From: Isoetes taiwanensis | Taxonomy: Eukaryota; Streptophyta; Lycopodiopsida; Isoetales; Isoetaceae | NCBI GenBank assembly: GCA_021234155.1 | Contig: JAJEKV010000092.1 | Location: 2,866,561-2,930,560, forward strand | Direction of reading: 5' to 3' | Length of the DNA: 64,000 nt | Part shown: piece after piece, positions 61,451 to 64,000 of the stretch | Layout: the number at the start of each line of letters is the position of its first letter | Numbering within the stretch: the stretch's first letter is position 1 | The notes under the pieces: generated by a model | What the model was told of the DNA's origin: nothing | Database searches by the model: none | What the model saw: only the letters and a program-made list of their open reading frames with translations | Program-made: the position numbers and the translations under genes

Positions 61451-61974
61451 AGAAACGCCCATCCTCTTCCCACCCCCCCCTCCCCCCCGCCAATACAAAT
61501 TCATTTGCAACAAGTCGATTTGTGTACTTGAGCAATCTCCGCAAAAACACATGGCTTTTCTTTTGTATTGCCGCTCTAGTCTCGCTTCCAACAACTATCA
61601 CCATGTCGTTAAGTCCACCTCAGTTCCACTAACGCTCTAATAGCCAAGTCCACTTCAGTTCCATTAACTACTCTAATATTGAAAACATATGTTTTTTCAA
61701 TCATGCATAAAGGCTTTTACTCCCGTAAGACAATTCAAATATGTTCTTGTGAACTCCAAAATGATAATCTCCTCTTCATTCCGATGCCATGCTCCAACAA
61801 AATAAGAACTAATAGTAGTCCTTGCAGCACGTACAAAAACACTGATCTTTATGGCCCTCTAGGAAATTCCTAGCATCATCGTTTCTGACTTCTTTAATTC
61901 CTCTCAGGGATTAGAGAATTCAAATTCCAATGGTGATCCCATTGCCCATAGTTCCCAAAAGAATCGCAAACCTC

Positions 61975-61986
61975 ATTGTGATACCA
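61975..61986 (-). other. Primer-binding site of copia-like LTR copy B
   Basis: TGGTATCACAAT on the minus strand directly follows an LTR end (ATCATATCA, two-base gap). The first eight bases fit initiator tRNA-Met. Confidence 0.55.
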
Positions 61987-62420
61987 ATTGATATGATTCT
62001 TAACTTTTAGGATGCTTATATGATCTTGAAATAATATTTTAGCAGGATAAACAATATCAAATAGTATTCATAGCAGCATCACAACTGATAAACATGGTCA
62101 TTCTGGATTTATATTCCAGCAAAATACATTGAAGCACATGTGACGTCGCTATGGCAATGATCTGTGACCCCTTGTCACGTTTTCAGCCATTACATCATAG
62201 GATTCGAGCCGGTTCCAAGAAGTAAAAATCGCCTCAATTGAAGCTCTCGTTGTGGAGATATGTCTAACTGAAGCAGAGCTCTGGTTGCAGAGATATACCT
62301 AACTGAAGTTTAGCTTCTATTTATAGATCTCTCCACGACTTTAGCCCTTTTTAGCAGGCAGTTGTCTTTTATATTAATATAGCTCCTTGCCTTTAGTTAG
62401 AATATTTAACTTAACATATG
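61987..62420 (-). mobile_element. Copia-like LTR, copy B
   Basis: A direct-orientation relative of copy A, with the same TATA box at about 62,313-62,327 and a duplicated segment AGATATGTCTAACTGAAGC / AGATATACCTAACTGAAG. No gag frame follows on the left side, so this is an LTR plus primer site remnant, not a full element. Because copy A also keeps a partial primer site, the two are separate 5' LTR remnants rather than the two ends of one element. Confidence 0.65.
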
Positions 62421-62514
62421 GGATATTATCTATGGCATTTTCCTGGAGCTCAATCCTAACTAATAATCATCCCAATGATGGTGCCTCAACCCCTTCCATA
62501 AATATTAATATTAT

Positions 62515-62551
62515 ATTCCTAGGATGGGTCCTATGATAGGCATATACTGGC
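62515..62551. repeat. 37-bp direct repeat, left copy
   Basis: TTCCTAGGATGGGTCCTATG plus ATAGGCATATACTGGCC is identical at 63,485-63,521. The flanks on both sides differ. Confidence 0.9.
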
Positions 62552-62929
62552 CAAGTGAAGTGGTGTTCTCATTGAGCTTTGTAAAACATTGAGTACAAAT
62601 GGATCCCTCACTAGGGATAGATAAATTTGGAAATATGAACTTTAAATGCTCCGAAACTAGACAATCATCGAGAGCATGATGAAACTGAAGAATACAACAT
62701 AAAAGATGGTTTAATCCGCCACTTGGTCGATGCAAAGTTGAGAAGACCCTGGATCGCTCGCTTCATCTGAAGAAAACCACGCCTTCTTAGGTTTTTGAGG
62801 AAACCAAAGCAAATAGTTGAAGCACGACCCCCCCACGCACTATGGCAAAACCACAAAGCCTTAAACAATCCTCGCAATCAAGGCCGAAAGAAAAATAACC
62901 CGCCAATGAGTTAGATGCCATAGGCAAGA

Positions 62930-63260
62930 AGACTCCTGAGGCTCCAGGGCCACGCCGAAAAGAAAACAACAAACCACCAATCTGAACCGGCCCGCTGAAT
63001 GACCATCACGGAAAAACAACCGATTAGTGTTGCCTCTGAGGCTACAAGCCACGCCGAAAAAAACAATAAATATGATCTCGGCGGCAACAAAATACAATGA
63101 GAGAAAATATGAATAATAAATATTGACTCAAAGGCTACAAAGCCACATCGAGAGAAAAAACATGAATGAATAAATAAAATACTAGTGCCATGCCGAAAAG
63201 AGTAAAACTAATAGTATGCCTCGTGAGGCTACAAAGCCACGCTGAGGAAATAAAGAATGC
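62930..63260. repeat. Diverged ~93-100-bp tandem repeat
   Basis: Four units begin near 62,931, 63,031, 63,125 and 63,216 with GCCTCGTGAGGCTACAAAGC-type text followed by CACGCCGAAAAG. The start of the unit is a small palindrome (GCCTCGTGAGGC). Non-coding. Confidence 0.75.
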
Positions 63261-63261
63261 A

Positions 63262-64000
63262 AAATAAAAGGACATAGAAAAGGAAATAATGAACACGATT
63301 AAATGAAAAAACCATCAAGGGAGGGAGGGTGAGGGAAACTGATAGGATAGAGAAGAAGGAGAAATCTAGCTCAAGAGAATGCCGATGATAGAACAATGAA
63401 GAGAGGCTGAATAAATAGGAGGAGGATAGGACGCCCCATCCAGGAATGAATGTTTGCCTATTGCCGCCGCAATAGAACCGTGGCATTCCTAGGATGGGTC
63501 CTATGATAGGCATATACTGGCCGATAGAAGAGGAACAAACTCAAAAACTACTCAGCATGGAAACTGAAAGAAAAGGAAGCTAAAGAGAAATATAGTATAA
63601 AGAAAGGGAGAAACGAGTCTACAAGGTCACTGGAAAAGAATGCATAGATAAGGCTGACGGCAATCAGAGTAAAACGAAGGAAGAGAAAACTAAAAAAAAT
63701 GGAGGAAAAGGGGGATAAAGAGAAGACAAAGACAAAGGAACAATGAAGAAGCAGAAAGAGCAAGTAATGCCGGAATGCAAACAATGGAATGAATAAAAAT
63801 GAAGGAGAACACGATGGAGGAATGTTATGAGAGATGGAAACGGGAACATAAGAATGAAGAAGACAATGGAATAGTGCAGTAAGAGATGAGGGAAGTAACT
63901 TATGGGACAACAGCAGACAGAACCACGAACATGATGTCATCATCAAATTAACGATCTCAAATGACTAATGTCCAATAAATACTACACTAACAAAGATACT
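63262..64000. other. Purine-rich stretch to window end
   Basis: The plus strand is A/G rich with words such as GAAGAAG and GGAGG. Long Phe/Ser/Leu frames on the minus strand follow from composition. The second 37-bp direct repeat lies at 63,485-63,521. No gene was recognised. Confidence 0.5.

Noticed and set aside
63548-63946. 132-codon Phe/Leu/Ser-rich frame on the minus strand
   Set aside because: A purine-rich plus strand produces hydrophobic minus-strand frames; there is no domain or start context.

Overview
The window looks like nuclear DNA of a land plant with a repeat-dense genome. Spliced genes with GT-AG introns lie in a sea of plant-type transposons: Ty1/copia, Ty3/gypsy, L1-type LINEs, CACTA and a MULE-like element. 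One gene encodes an LC8 dynein light chain whose C-terminal half is almost animal-like. That fits a lineage that kept flagellated sperm (fern, lycophyte, bryophyte or early gymnosperm) better than a flowering plant, but this is inference. Species was not identified.

Only two loci are convincing intact protein genes. The first, at 20,106-23,387 (+), has five coding exons and predicts a 635-residue plant protein with an N-terminal membrane segment, coiled coils and CxxC pairs; its function is unknown. The second, at 34,847-35,524 (+), has three coding exons and encodes a 99-residue LC8 dynein light chain. Decayed or uncertain coding remnants lie at 17.5-18.1, 29.9-30.35, 36.6-38.5 and 50.3-51.0 kb.

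Layout. 0-6.5 kb: degenerate sequence I cannot classify, studded with a short GC-rich palindrome (core TCGACTCGCGAGTCGA). 6.6-8.7 kb: a decayed minus-strand copia gag, its primer-binding site and probable LTR. 8.68-11.56 kb: a complete non-autonomous CACTA element with a 3-bp target duplication and a nested MULE-like element. 13-16.5 kb: retroposon 3' ends and dispersed repeats. 20-23.4 kb: gene 1. 25-29 kb: a gypsy element split by a minus-strand LINE that ends in about 370 bp of hexamer repeat. 31.7-33.2 kb: a second LINE of the same kind. 33.3-35.5 kb: the LC8 gene. 36.4-38.5 kb: a perfect-looking hairpin, then a decayed gene. 41.7-48.2 kb: a very large palindrome built of a 1.3-kb inverted repeat flanked by 19-bp satellite arrays in opposite orientation (foldback-like). 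51-58.4 kb: an L1-type LINE interrupted by a second CACTA copy, which itself holds two small elements sharing an inverted repeat. 58.6-64 kb: two copies of a copia-like LTR, a retroposed poly(A) end, and purine-rich DNA with a ~93-100-bp repeat.

The elements are heavily nested. The most interesting structure is the 42-48 kb foldback-like satellite palindrome. The second is a family of non-LTR retroelement 3' ends, each finishing in a different microsatellite.
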